A stretch of 64,000 nucleotides of DNA from NCBI GenBank assembly GCA_040753075.1, contig JBFMHA010000013.1, forward strand, positions 1 to 64,000. The letters are read 5' to 3'. The position numbers and the translations under genes are program-made. How positions within the stretch are numbered: the stretch's first letter is position 1; each line of letters begins with the position of its first letter. The notes under the pieces are model-generated. The model was not told the DNA's origin and did not search any database. It was given only the letters and a program-made list of their open reading frames with translations. Source of the stretch: UBA6814 sp040753075. Lineage in GTDB: Bacteria; Desulfobacterota; Desulfovibrionia; Desulfovibrionales; Desulfovibrionaceae. Below, in pieces: positions 20,071 through 27,374 of this stretch.

Positions 20071-21435
20071 TTACTCGTTGGAGAAGATCTGGAAGCCGCT
20101 GTAGGCTTCGCTGCCGTGCTCGGTGATGTCCAGGCCCTTGAGCTCCTCCTCGGCGCTGGCGCGCAGCCCGAAGGAGACCTTGAGGACCTGCATCAGGATG
20201 AAGCCCGCGCCGAAGGCCCAGACGAAGACCGCGGCCACGCCGATGAGCTGGGTGACGAACAGGCCGATCCCGCCGCCGTAGAACAGGCCGGCGGCGCTGC
20301 CGAAGTCCGGGGAGGCGAACAGGCCGACCATCAGGGTGCCGAAGGCGCCGCACACGCCGTGCACGGACACCGCGCCCACCGGGTCGTCGATCCTGAGCGC
20401 CTGGTCGACGAAGACCACCGAGAGCACCGCCAGGATGCCGGCGCAGAAGCCGATGACGAGCGCGCCGACGGGGGAGACCTCGGAGCAGCCGGCGGTGATG
20501 GCCACCAGGCCGGCCAGGGCGCCGTTCATGGACATGGACATGTCGGGCTTGCCGAAGCGGATCCAGGCGGTGACCATGGCCGCGGCCATGCCGGCGCAGC
20601 CGGCCAGGCAGGTGTTCGCCGCGATGTAGCCGATGGCGCCGTCGGCCGTGACCGTGGAGCCGGCGTTGAAGCCGAACCAGCCGAACCAGAGGATGAACAC
20701 GCCCAGGCCGGCCATGGGGATGTTGTGGCCGGGGATGGCCCTGGCCTTGCCGTCCGGGGAGTACTTGCCCAGGCGGGGTCCCAGGACCATGGCCCCGGCC
20801 AGGGCCGCCCAGCCGCCCACCGAGTGCACCACGGTGGAGCCGGCGAAGTCCAGGAAGCCCATGGAGGACAGCCACCCGCCGCCCCAGGCCCAGTGGCCGG
20901 AGATGGGATAGATGAGGCCGGTTATCACGATGCTCACCAGGATGTAGGCGCCGAACCTGGTGCGCTCGGCCATGGCCCCGGACACGATGGTGGCGGCGGT
21001 GGCCGCGAACACCGACTGGAAGAACCAGAAGGCGAGGGTCCACATGCCGTCGGCGTCCAGGCCGGCGGCCCCGGACAGGGCGAAGCCCGAGCCGCCCAGG
21101 AAGCCGCCGATGTCGTCGCCGAACATGAGCGCGTAGCCGACGAGGAAGTAGATGGGGACGCCGGCGGCGAAGTCCAGGAAGTTCTTCATCATGATGTTGC
21201 CGGCGTTCTTGGCCCGGGTGAAGCCGGCCTCCACCAGGGCGAAGCCGGCCTGCATGAACATCACCAGGAAGGCGGCCAGCATGGTCCAGAGGATGTTGGC
21301 GTTGGCCTGGGTGAGGAATGCGGGAGCGGCCTCTTCGGCCAGGGCCGGGACGGGGGCCAGGGCCAGGGCGGCGATGGCCGCGCACCCGAGGGACAGGCAT
21401 GGGACGCGGGTTCCGGGGGACGTGGGTTTGAACAT
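20071..21435 (-). CDS. amtB: Ammonium transporter
   Basis: A 454-residue AmtB channel: cleavable signal peptide (to about ALAEEA, residue 36) followed by eleven membrane segments. Family marks include FMQAGFALVEAGFTRAKNAG, the substrate region with WAWGGGWLSS, and GHNIPMAGLGVFILWFGWFGFN. The twin pore histidines lie in STVVHSVGGW and VHGVCGAFG. The ATG at 21435 follows GGAGGTCAC; longer upstream frames lack initiation signals. It is the first gene of an amtB-glnK operon behind a sigma-54 promoter. Confidence 0.97.
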   Translation of the reverse strand: MFKPTSPGTRVPCLSLGCAAIAALALAPVPALAEEAAPAFLTQANANILWTMLAAFLVMFMQAGFALVEAGFTRAKNAGNIMMKNFLDFAAGVPIYFLVGYALMFGDDIGGFLGGSGFALSGAAGLDADGMWTLAFWFFQSVFAATAATIVSGAMAERTRFGAYILVSIVITGLIYPISGHWAWGGGWLSSMGFLDFAGSTVVHSVGGWAALAGAMVLGPRLGKYSPDGKARAIPGHNIPMAGLGVFILWFGWFGFNAGSTVTADGAIGYIAANTCLAGCAGMAAAMVTAWIRFGKPDMSMSMNGALAGLVAITAGCSEVSPVGALVIGFCAGILAVLSVVFVDQALRIDDPVGAVSVHGVCGAFGTLMVGLFASPDFGSAAGLFYGGGIGLFVTQLIGVAAVFVWAFGAGFILMQVLKVSFGLRASAEEELKGLDITEHGSEAYSGFQIFSNE

Positions 21436-21501
21436 GTGACCTCCTTGCTCCTGCGAAATCGTCGTACGTGGCGGTAGCTCGGCCGAACGGATCCCCGCTG
21501 A

Positions 21502-21516
21502 GCAAGGACCGGGCCA
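21502..21516 (-). promoter_or_regulatory. Sigma-54 promoter of amtB-glnK
   Basis: On the minus strand the bases read TGGCCCGGTCCTTGC, with the diagnostic GG and GC 10 nt apart (-24/-12). Transcription would start near 21490, about 55 nt before amtB. Sigma-54 control of amtB by nitrogen status is established in many proteobacteria. No clear enhancer palindrome was found upstream. Confidence 0.75.
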
Positions 21517-21694
21517 GGCAGAGCGCCCGTTGAAATGTTTGACTTTATTTGCATGGCCGCCAGATCTGGCCGTTTTCTTTTGTCGTTTTTTTGCAAAAAA
21601 GAAAAACACGGATTGGCGCATATTGCACATTATTGTTATTCTCGTGCTGTTTTCCCGCGCGTCCTTCCCGCCGCTTTTTCCCATCCCAGAAAAA

Positions 21695-21731
21695 AATTGT
21701 CTTGACAATTTCCCGGCTGCGGGCGTAGAGG
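21695..21731 (+). promoter_or_regulatory. Palindromic operator and promoter of the aromatic cluster
   Basis: AATTGTCTTGACAATT (21695-21710) is a perfect 7+7 palindrome around TT, and it contains TTGACA (21702-21707). Its core TGTCTTGACA is identical to the palindrome in front of gntR. TAGAGG (21726-21731), 18 nt after TTGACA, is a poor -10; if used, transcription would begin next to the leader-peptide ATG at 21740. An upstream promoter in the AT-rich stretch 21541-21700 is the alternative, with the palindrome then lying in the 5' region. Confidence 0.6.
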
Positions 21732-21739
21732 CCGCAATC

Positions 21740-21826
21740 ATGCGCTCCAACAACACCACCCCCATGTATTTTTGGTATTTCTGGTTTATGCCCGCCTGCG
21801 GCCGGGAGGGGTGCGGACTGCTCTGA
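21740..21826 (+). CDS. Aromatic leader peptide (attenuation)
   Basis: A 28-codon frame that begins MRSNNTTP, continues MYFWYFWFM and ends PACGREGCGLL. Two Tyr, three Phe and two Trp codons lie in seven consecutive positions (21767-21787). AGAGG 8 nt upstream can serve as its ribosome site. It stands 129 nt before the first gene of the aromatic cluster and is followed by alternative hairpins. The composition and position are those of classical amino acid leader peptides such as TrpL or PheL, except that this one would sense all three aromatic amino acids, matching an operon that begins with common-pathway genes. Confidence 0.85.
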   Translation: MRSNNTTPMYFWYFWFMPACGREGCGLL

Positions 21827-21892
21827 GGAGCGCGCAAAAGAACAACCCCCGAAGGGCCGCAGGCAGCAAAAGCCGGCGGCCCTTCGTGTTTT
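21794..21892 (+). promoter_or_regulatory. Attenuator: antiterminator and terminator of the aromatic cluster
   Basis: Terminator: GAAGGGCCGC (21851-21860) pairs perfectly with GCGGCCCTTC (21876-21885), followed by GTGTTTT. Antiterminator: GCCTGCGGCC (21794-21803), which lies inside the leader-peptide frame just after the aromatic codons, pairs perfectly with GGCCGCAGGC (21855-21864). The two stems share 21855-21860 and cannot coexist. A ribosome halted early in the Tyr-Phe-Trp run leaves 21794-21803 free and favours read-through. Confidence 0.8.
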
Positions 21893-21954
21893 CAGGACCG
21901 ACACGCGGAGCCCCGGCGCCAGGCCGGACGGGACAACCGAGCAAGGAGGAACCC

Positions 21955-22764
21955 ATGCTCCTGGGCAAGGCGGTGCGCCTCGAGCGCATCTTCAACCGCA
22001 ACACCGGACGGACCATCATCGTTCCCATGGACCACGGCGTCTCCGTGGGCCCCATTTACGGACTGGTGGACCTCAAGGGCACGGTCAACGACATCGCCGA
22101 GGGCGGGGCCAACGCGGTGCTCATGCACAAGGGCATGCCCCGCTGCACCCACCGCGGCCGCGGCAAGGACGTGGGCCTCATCCTCCACCTCTCGGCCTCC
22201 ACCTCCCTGTCCCCCTACCCCAACTCCAAGGTCATGGTCGGCTGCGTGGAGGACGCCCTGCGCCTGGGCGCGGACGGCGTGTCCATCCACGTCAACCTGG
22301 GCGACGAGAACGAGGGCCACATGCTCCAGTCCCTGGGCGACCTCACCACCCGGGCCGCCGAGTGGGGCATGCCCGTGCTGGCCATGATGTACGCCCGCGG
22401 CGACAAAATTACCAACCCCTACGACCCCGACGTGGTGCGCCACTGCGCCAGGGTGGGCGTGGAGCTGGGCGCGGACGTGATCAAGGTCCCCTACACCGGG
22501 GACATCAAGAGCTTCGCCACGGTGGTGGACGCCTGCTGCGTGCCGGTGGTCATCGCCGGCGGCCCCAAGATGGACTCGGACCTGGAGCTGCTGCGCATCG
22601 TGCACGACTCGGTCCAGGCCGGCGGCGCGGGCCTCTCCGTGGGCCGCAACATCTTCCAGCACCACACCGTGACCCGGCTCATGCGGGCCCTCAACGGCAT
22701 CGTCCACCACGACTGGGACCTGGACCACGCCGAGGAGTTCATGAACTCCGGGGAGGCCCGATGA
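21955..22764 (+). CDS. 2-amino-3,7-dideoxy-D-threo-hept-6-ulosonate synthase (AroA')
   Basis: A 269-residue aldolase of the class I fructose-bisphosphate aldolase fold. In methanogens and Desulfovibrio relatives this enzyme makes the seven-carbon precursor of dehydroquinate from aspartate semialdehyde and a sugar phosphate donor, replacing DAHP synthase. The conserved IVPMDHGVSVGP start, the Schiff-base lysine segment GADVIKVPYTGD and the AGGPK phosphate loop are present. The ATG follows AAGGAGG. It is the first structural gene after the attenuator and overlaps aroB' by 4 nt. Confidence 0.92.
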   Translation: MLLGKAVRLERIFNRNTGRTIIVPMDHGVSVGPIYGLVDLKGTVNDIAEGGANAVLMHKGMPRCTHRGRGKDVGLILHLSASTSLSPYPNSKVMVGCVEDALRLGADGVSIHVNLGDENEGHMLQSLGDLTTRAAEWGMPVLAMMYARGDKITNPYDPDVVRHCARVGVELGADVIKVPYTGDIKSFATVVDACCVPVVIAGGPKMDSDLELLRIVHDSVQAGGAGLSVGRNIFQHHTVTRLMRALNGIVHHDWDLDHAEEFMNSGEAR

Positions 22765-23759
22765 GCGCCGCCAAGAAGATCTTCGTCCGGGCCACGCCCT
22801 TTTCCAAGAAGCTGGTGACCCTGGCCCTGGAGTCCGGGGTGGACGGCCTGCTGACGGACGCCGAGGACGCGGACAAGGTGAACGTCCTGGGCCGCACCCA
22901 GGTCCTGGCCCCCGGGGACCTGGCCGAGGTGGAGATCCGCTCCAAGGCCGACGAGGAGACCGCGGCCGCGGCCCTGGCCGCGGGCCGGCCGGTGCTGCTC
23001 AAAAAGGGCTGGGAGATCATCCCGGTGGAGAACATCCTGGCCATGGCCGGCTCCTGCGCCGGCCTCGGGGTCGGGGCGGAGGTGGAGTCCCTGGACCGGG
23101 CCGTGCTGGCCGCGGGCATCCTGGAGCGCGGGGTGGACTTCCTGGTGGTCCTGCCCGAGGCCGCGGCCGACCTCAAGCGCATCGTTGCCGAGCTCAAGCT
23201 CTCCCAGGGCGCCCTGCCCCTGGAGAAGGCCTCCGTCACCGCGGTGCGCCACGCCGGCCTGGGCCACCGGGTGTGCGTGGACACCCTGTCCATGCTGCGC
23301 ACCGGCCAGGGCATGCTGGTGGGCAACTCCAGCGCCTTCACCTTCCTGGTGCACGCCGAGACCGAGTCCAACCCCTACGTGGCGGCGCGGCCCTTCCGGG
23401 TCAACGCCGGCGCGGTGCACGCCTACTGCGTGCGGCCCGGGGACCGCACCTCCTACCTGGAGGAGCTCGCCGCGGGCAGCGAGGTGCTCATCGTGGACGC
23501 CGGCGGCCGGACCTCCCTGGCCACCGTGGGCCGGGTCAAGGTGGAGGTGCGGCCCATGCTGCTCATCGCCGCCCGCACCGCGGACGGCCGCGAGGGCGCG
23601 GTGTTCCTGCAGAACGCCGAGACCATCCGGCTCACCCGGCCGGACGGCAAGCCGGTGAGCGTGGTGGCGGTGAAGGAGGGGGACGAGATCCTGGTGCGCA
23701 CCGACCAGGCCGGCCGCCATTTCGGCATGCGCATCAGCGAGGACATCAAGGAAGGCTAG
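22761..23759 (+). CDS. 3-dehydroquinate synthase II (AroB')
   Basis: A 332-residue member of the archaeal-type dehydroquinate synthase family, which oxidatively deaminates and cyclises the AroA' product to 3-dehydroquinate using NAD. The C-terminal blocks NAGAVHAYC, RPGDRTSYLEEL and VDAGGRTSLATVGRVKVE are typical. It starts inside the aroA' stop (ATGA). With AroA' it forms the DAHP-independent entry to the shikimate pathway. Confidence 0.94.
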   Translation: MSAAKKIFVRATPFSKKLVTLALESGVDGLLTDAEDADKVNVLGRTQVLAPGDLAEVEIRSKADEETAAAALAAGRPVLLKKGWEIIPVENILAMAGSCAGLGVGAEVESLDRAVLAAGILERGVDFLVVLPEAAADLKRIVAELKLSQGALPLEKASVTAVRHAGLGHRVCVDTLSMLRTGQGMLVGNSSAFTFLVHAETESNPYVAARPFRVNAGAVHAYCVRPGDRTSYLEELAAGSEVLIVDAGGRTSLATVGRVKVEVRPMLLIAARTADGREGAVFLQNAETIRLTRPDGKPVSVVAVKEGDEILVRTDQAGRHFGMRISEDIKEG

Positions 23760-23761
23760 AC

Positions 23762-24901
23762 ATGGACAAGACCGCCATCCAGAACCGCCTCGCCGAACTG
23801 CGCACCGAGATCGACGCCATCGACCTGGCCGTGCTCGACCTGCTCACCCGCCGCGCCGGGTGCAGCCTGGAGGTGGGCCGCATCAAGGCCGGGACCCGGG
23901 ACATGATCTTCAAGCCCTTCCGGGAGAAGGAGGTCATGGACAAGCTCCTGGCCGTCTCGGACGGGACCCTGCCCGAGAAGCACCTGCGGGCCATCTACCG
24001 GGAGATCTTCTCCTCCAGCCGCCGCCTGCAGCGGCCGCAGCAGGTGGCCTACCTGGGCCCGGAGGGCACCTTCTCCTATTTCGCGGGCGTGGAGTTCCTG
24101 GGCCACAACGCGGACTACATCCCCAAGCCGTGCTTCGAGGACGTGTTCGCCGCGGTGTCCGCGGGCGAGGCCGAGCTGGGCATCATCCCCCTGGAGAACT
24201 CCCTGCACGGCACCGTGGGCCAGAGCCTGGACCTGTTCATGCGGCACTCGGTCTACATCCAGTCCGAGATCTTCTGCAAGATCAGCCACTGCGCCCTGGG
24301 CAAGGCGGAGCGCCTGGCCGACGTGAAGACCGTGTACTCCCATCCCCAGCCCCTGGCCCAGTGCAGCGGCTGGCTCAAGGCCAACCTGCCCAGCGCCAAG
24401 GTGGTGCCGGTGGAGAGCACCGCCGCGGCCGCGGCCCGGGTGGCCGAGGACCCGGCCGCCGCGGCCCTGGGCCACCAGGCCCTGGCCGCCATGTTCGGCC
24501 TGAACGTCCTGGCCGCGGGCATCGAGGACCTGCCCGACAACTGGACCCGCTTCGTGGTCATCGGCCTGGACCCGGCCGACGCCGGGAGCCGGGACAAGAC
24601 CTCGCTGCTCTTCACCCTGCCCGACAAGCCCGGCGCCCTGGCCGGGGTGCTCAACGTGCTGGCCGCGCGGGGCATCAACCTGAAGAAGCTGGAGTCCCGC
24701 CCCATGCGCGGGGAGAAGTGGAAGTACGTGTTCTTCGTGGACGTGGAGGCCGACCTGGGCCGCGACGAGTACGGCGTGGCCCTGCGCGAGCTGGGCGAGA
24801 GCTGCCACACCCTGCGCGTCCTGGGCTCCTACCCGGCCGGCCCGTCCATCGACGTGTCCAACACCGCCCCGGCCCGCAAGGCCGACGCGGCGGACATGTA
24901 G
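23762..24901 (+). CDS. pheA: Chorismate mutase/prephenate dehydratase (P-protein)
   Basis: A 379-residue bifunctional enzyme on the phenylalanine branch. Residues 1-85 are an AroQ chorismate mutase (LRTEIDAIDLAVLDLLTRRA), about 92-275 prephenate dehydratase (YLGPEGTFSYFA, IIPLENSLHGTVG, NWTRFVVIG) and about 285-360 an ACT domain (LLFTLPDKPGALAGVLNVLA with the ESRP motif) for phenylalanine feedback. It begins 2 nt after aroB'. The last 20 residues beyond ACT are low-complexity. Confidence 0.96.
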   Translation: MDKTAIQNRLAELRTEIDAIDLAVLDLLTRRAGCSLEVGRIKAGTRDMIFKPFREKEVMDKLLAVSDGTLPEKHLRAIYREIFSSSRRLQRPQQVAYLGPEGTFSYFAGVEFLGHNADYIPKPCFEDVFAAVSAGEAELGIIPLENSLHGTVGQSLDLFMRHSVYIQSEIFCKISHCALGKAERLADVKTVYSHPQPLAQCSGWLKANLPSAKVVPVESTAAAAARVAEDPAAAALGHQALAAMFGLNVLAAGIEDLPDNWTRFVVIGLDPADAGSRDKTSLLFTLPDKPGALAGVLNVLAARGINLKKLESRPMRGEKWKYVFFVDVEADLGRDEYGVALRELGESCHTLRVLGSYPAGPSIDVSNTAPARKADAADM

Positions 24902-24970
24902 GGGCCGGAATTCGCCGGCCGAGAAGAACGTATCGGATTGATTATTTTTGAGGTAATCAAGGAGAACAGC

Positions 24971-25198
24971 ATGCAACTCGCCTACGATCCCGACACCGAC
25001 GTGCTGCGCATCGTCCTGGGCCGCGAGCCCGTGCGCCGCCGCGCCGGAGGTGAGGCTCCCGGGGTTTCCCTGGGCCTGGACGACAACGGCGGGGTGGTGG
25101 ACCTGGAGATCACCCAGGCCAGCCGCCGCATCGACAACCCCCGGTCCCTGGATTTCAGCGTGGCCGGCCGATGCGTCCGCGGCATGCGAATGCTCTAA
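24971..25198 (+). CDS. Small DUF2283-like protein
   Basis: Seventy-five residues. The YDPDTDVLRIVLG start and GLDDNGGVVDLEITQAS segment match the compact beta sheet of DUF2283 proteins, whose role is not known. GGAG lies before the ATG at 24971. It sits between pheA and aroA in the same operon, 11 nt before aroA, so its expression follows aromatic biosynthesis. Nothing in the sequence suggests an enzyme. Confidence 0.8.
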   Translation: MQLAYDPDTDVLRIVLGREPVRRRAGGEAPGVSLGLDDNGGVVDLEITQASRRIDNPRSLDFSVAGRCVRGMRML

Positions 25199-25209
25199 AG
25201 GAGACCCCC

Positions 25210-26538
25210 ATGCCCCTCCCGCCCGTCACGGTCCAGGCCCCGTCCAGCAAGTCCCTGTCCCACCGCGCGCTCATCTGCGCGGCCCTGGCCCCCGGGGTGA
25301 GCGAGCTGACCGGAATCCTGGAGAGCGACGACACCCGGCGCACCATGGCCTGCTTCATGGCCTGCGGCGCGCAGTTCTTCCCGGCCGGCTCCATCCTCAA
25401 GGTGGCCGGGGTGGGGGGCCGCCCCCAGGGCGGGGCCCACGACCCCGCGGACCTTGACGTGCACGAGTCCGGCACCACCTGCCGGCTCATGACCGCGGTG
25501 GCCGCGGCCGGAACCGGCCGCTTCCGCATCCATGGCGCGCCGCGCATGCACGAGCGGCCCATCGGCTCCCTGGCCAAGGCCCTGGCCGGCCAGGACGTGC
25601 GCTTCGAGTGGGAGGGCAGGAAGGGCTTCCCGCCCTTCGTCATGGACACCGCGGGCCTGCCCGGCGGGACCATCGCCATCGACGCCGAGGAGAGCAGCCA
25701 GTACCTCTCGGGCCTGCTCCTGGCCGCGCCCCTGGCCCAGGCCGAGACGGTGCTGGAGCTGGCCGGCTCCAAGGTGGTGTCCTGGCCCTACGTGTCCCTC
25801 ACCCTCCAGGCCATGGAGGACTTCGGCGCGACCTTCGCCGCCGAGGTGAACGACGGCCACGCCTGGTCCTTCGCCCCCTGGCGGGAGCTCACTTCGGTCG
25901 CGCCGGGCCGGGTCCGCTTCCGGGTCAAGCCGGGCGGGTACAAGCCGATCTGCCTGCGGGTGGAGGGGGACTGGTCCAACGCCTCCTACCTCCTGGCCGC
26001 CGGGGCGGTGGGGCCGCGGCCCGTGCGCATCAAGGGCCTGCGCCCCGACTCCCTGCAGGGGGACCGGGCCATCCTGGACATCCTCGCCCGCATGGGCGCG
26101 GGCGTGGCCTGGGACCACGACCTGGTCACCGTGTCCCCGGCCCCGCTCCGGGGCGTCGCGGTGGACATGGCCTCCTGCCCGGACCTGGTGCCCACGGTGG
26201 CGGTGCTGGCCGCCCTGGCCCAGGGCGAGACGGTGATCTCCGGCGCGGCGCACCTGCGCATCAAGGAGTGCGACCGCCTGGCCGCCCCGGCCCGGGAGCT
26301 GGAGAAGATCGGGGCCAGGGCCGAGGTGCTGGACGACGGCCTGCGCATCACCCCGCAGCCCGTCTCCCCCGCGGCCCGGGCCGAGTTCTCCACCTACGGC
26401 GACCACCGCATGGCCATGAGCCTGTCCATCCTCACCCTGGCCGGGGTGCGGGTGGCGCTGGACGACCGGGACTGCGTGAAGAAGTCCTTCCCCGGCTTCT
26501 GGGCCGAGTGGGCCAAGATCGCGGAGGCCCCGGCGTGA
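25210..26538 (+). CDS. aroA: 5-enolpyruvylshikimate-3-phosphate synthase
   Basis: A 442-residue EPSP synthase, the sixth shikimate step, joining shikimate 3-phosphate and PEP. Recognisable parts are SSKSLSHRALI, ESGTTCRLM (in place of the usual NAGTxxR), MHERPIGSLAKAL, IDAEESSQYLSGLLLAAP, the KECDRLAAPARELEKIGA loop and the terminal DDRDCVKKSFPGFW. The ATG follows AAAGGAGA. It overlaps tyrA by 4 nt. Confidence 0.96.
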   Translation: MPLPPVTVQAPSSKSLSHRALICAALAPGVSELTGILESDDTRRTMACFMACGAQFFPAGSILKVAGVGGRPQGGAHDPADLDVHESGTTCRLMTAVAAAGTGRFRIHGAPRMHERPIGSLAKALAGQDVRFEWEGRKGFPPFVMDTAGLPGGTIAIDAEESSQYLSGLLLAAPLAQAETVLELAGSKVVSWPYVSLTLQAMEDFGATFAAEVNDGHAWSFAPWRELTSVAPGRVRFRVKPGGYKPICLRVEGDWSNASYLLAAGAVGPRPVRIKGLRPDSLQGDRAILDILARMGAGVAWDHDLVTVSPAPLRGVAVDMASCPDLVPTVAVLAALAQGETVISGAAHLRIKECDRLAAPARELEKIGARAEVLDDGLRITPQPVSPAARAEFSTYGDHRMAMSLSILTLAGVRVALDDRDCVKKSFPGFWAEWAKIAEAPA

Positions 26539-27299
26539 AACCCTCCTGCGTGGCCATAGTCGGGGCCTCGGGCCGCATGGGCCAGCTCTTCGCCGCCCGC
26601 TCCCGGGCGGCGGGCGTCGCGGTGCGCGAGCTGAGCCGGCCCCTCTCGGACGAACTCTTCGCCCGCCAGTTGCCCGGCGCGGACCTGGTGGTGCTCTCGG
26701 TGCCCGCGGACGCGGTGGCCGGGGTGTGCCGGCTGGCCGCCCCCCGCCTGGACGGCCGGCAGACCCTGGCCGACGTGTGCTCGGTCAAGGTGCGGCCGGT
26801 GCAGGCCATGCTGGAGGCCTACGCCGGCCCGGTGGCCGGGACCCATCCCCTGTTCGGTCCGGACCCCGGGCCGGGCCGCAACCGGGTGGCCCTGGCCGGC
26901 GGCCGGGGCGAGGAGGCCATGACCCTGGCCGAGGCCTGGTTCACGGCCATGGGCTTTCCCTGCTTCGCCACCGACCCGGAGACCCACGACCGGGCCATGG
27001 CCCTGGTGCAGAGCCTGAACTTCGTGACCACCGTGGCCTACCTGGCCACCCTGGCCGAGGACGAGAACATCCTGGATTTCCTGACCCCCTCCTTCGACCG
27101 CCGCCTGGCCGCGGCGCGCAAGATGCTCACCGAGGACAGCGCCATGTTCTCCGCCCTGTTCGAGGCCAACCCCTTCGCCCAGGACGCGGTGCGCCGTTTC
27201 CGCACCATGCTGGGCATCGCCATGGGCGGCGACGTGGACCTCCTGTGCGAGCGCGCCGGCTGGTGGTGGCGGGACATACGGGAACGGGGAGAGGCGTAG
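26535..27299 (+). CDS. tyrA: Prephenate dehydrogenase; 3' end may act as a trp leader
   Basis: A 254-residue tyrosine-branch enzyme that oxidises prephenate with NAD. The Rossmann loop is IVGASGRMGQLF, followed by VLSVPADA and the catalytic-His segment GTHPLFGP. Translation begins at GTG 26535 inside the aroA stop. The C terminus reads RAGWWWRDIRERGEA: three consecutive Trp codons (27261-27269) lie ten codons before the stop and 57 nt before a strong terminator in front of trpE, so this coding end may be used as a tryptophan sensor. There is no ACT domain. Confidence 0.93.
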   Translation: MKPSCVAIVGASGRMGQLFAARSRAAGVAVRELSRPLSDELFARQLPGADLVVLSVPADAVAGVCRLAAPRLDGRQTLADVCSVKVRPVQAMLEAYAGPVAGTHPLFGPDPGPGRNRVALAGGRGEEAMTLAEAWFTAMGFPCFATDPETHDRAMALVQSLNFVTTVAYLATLAEDENILDFLTPSFDRRLAAARKMLTEDSAMFSALFEANPFAQDAVRRFRTMLGIAMGGDVDLLCERAGWWWRDIRERGEA

Positions 27300-27351
27300 G
27301 CGGACCACGGAACGGACAGGCCGCGCCCCCCCGGGGACGCGGCCTTTTTTT
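27286..27351 (+). promoter_or_regulatory. Internal attenuator between tyrA and trpE
   Basis: AGGCCGCG (27318-27325) pairs with CGCGGCCT (27338-27345), followed by seven T residues: a strong Rho-independent terminator inside an otherwise tightly packed cluster. An alternative pairing is possible between GGGGAGAGGCG (27286-27296, the end of tyrA) and CGCCCCCCC (27324-27332), which would disrupt it. A ribosome reaching the tyrA stop (27297-27299) covers the upstream partner; one halted on the Trp triplet does not. The terminator is secure; its role as an attenuator is inference. Confidence 0.7.
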
Positions 27352-27374
27352 CACCCACGATCGGAGGAACGACG

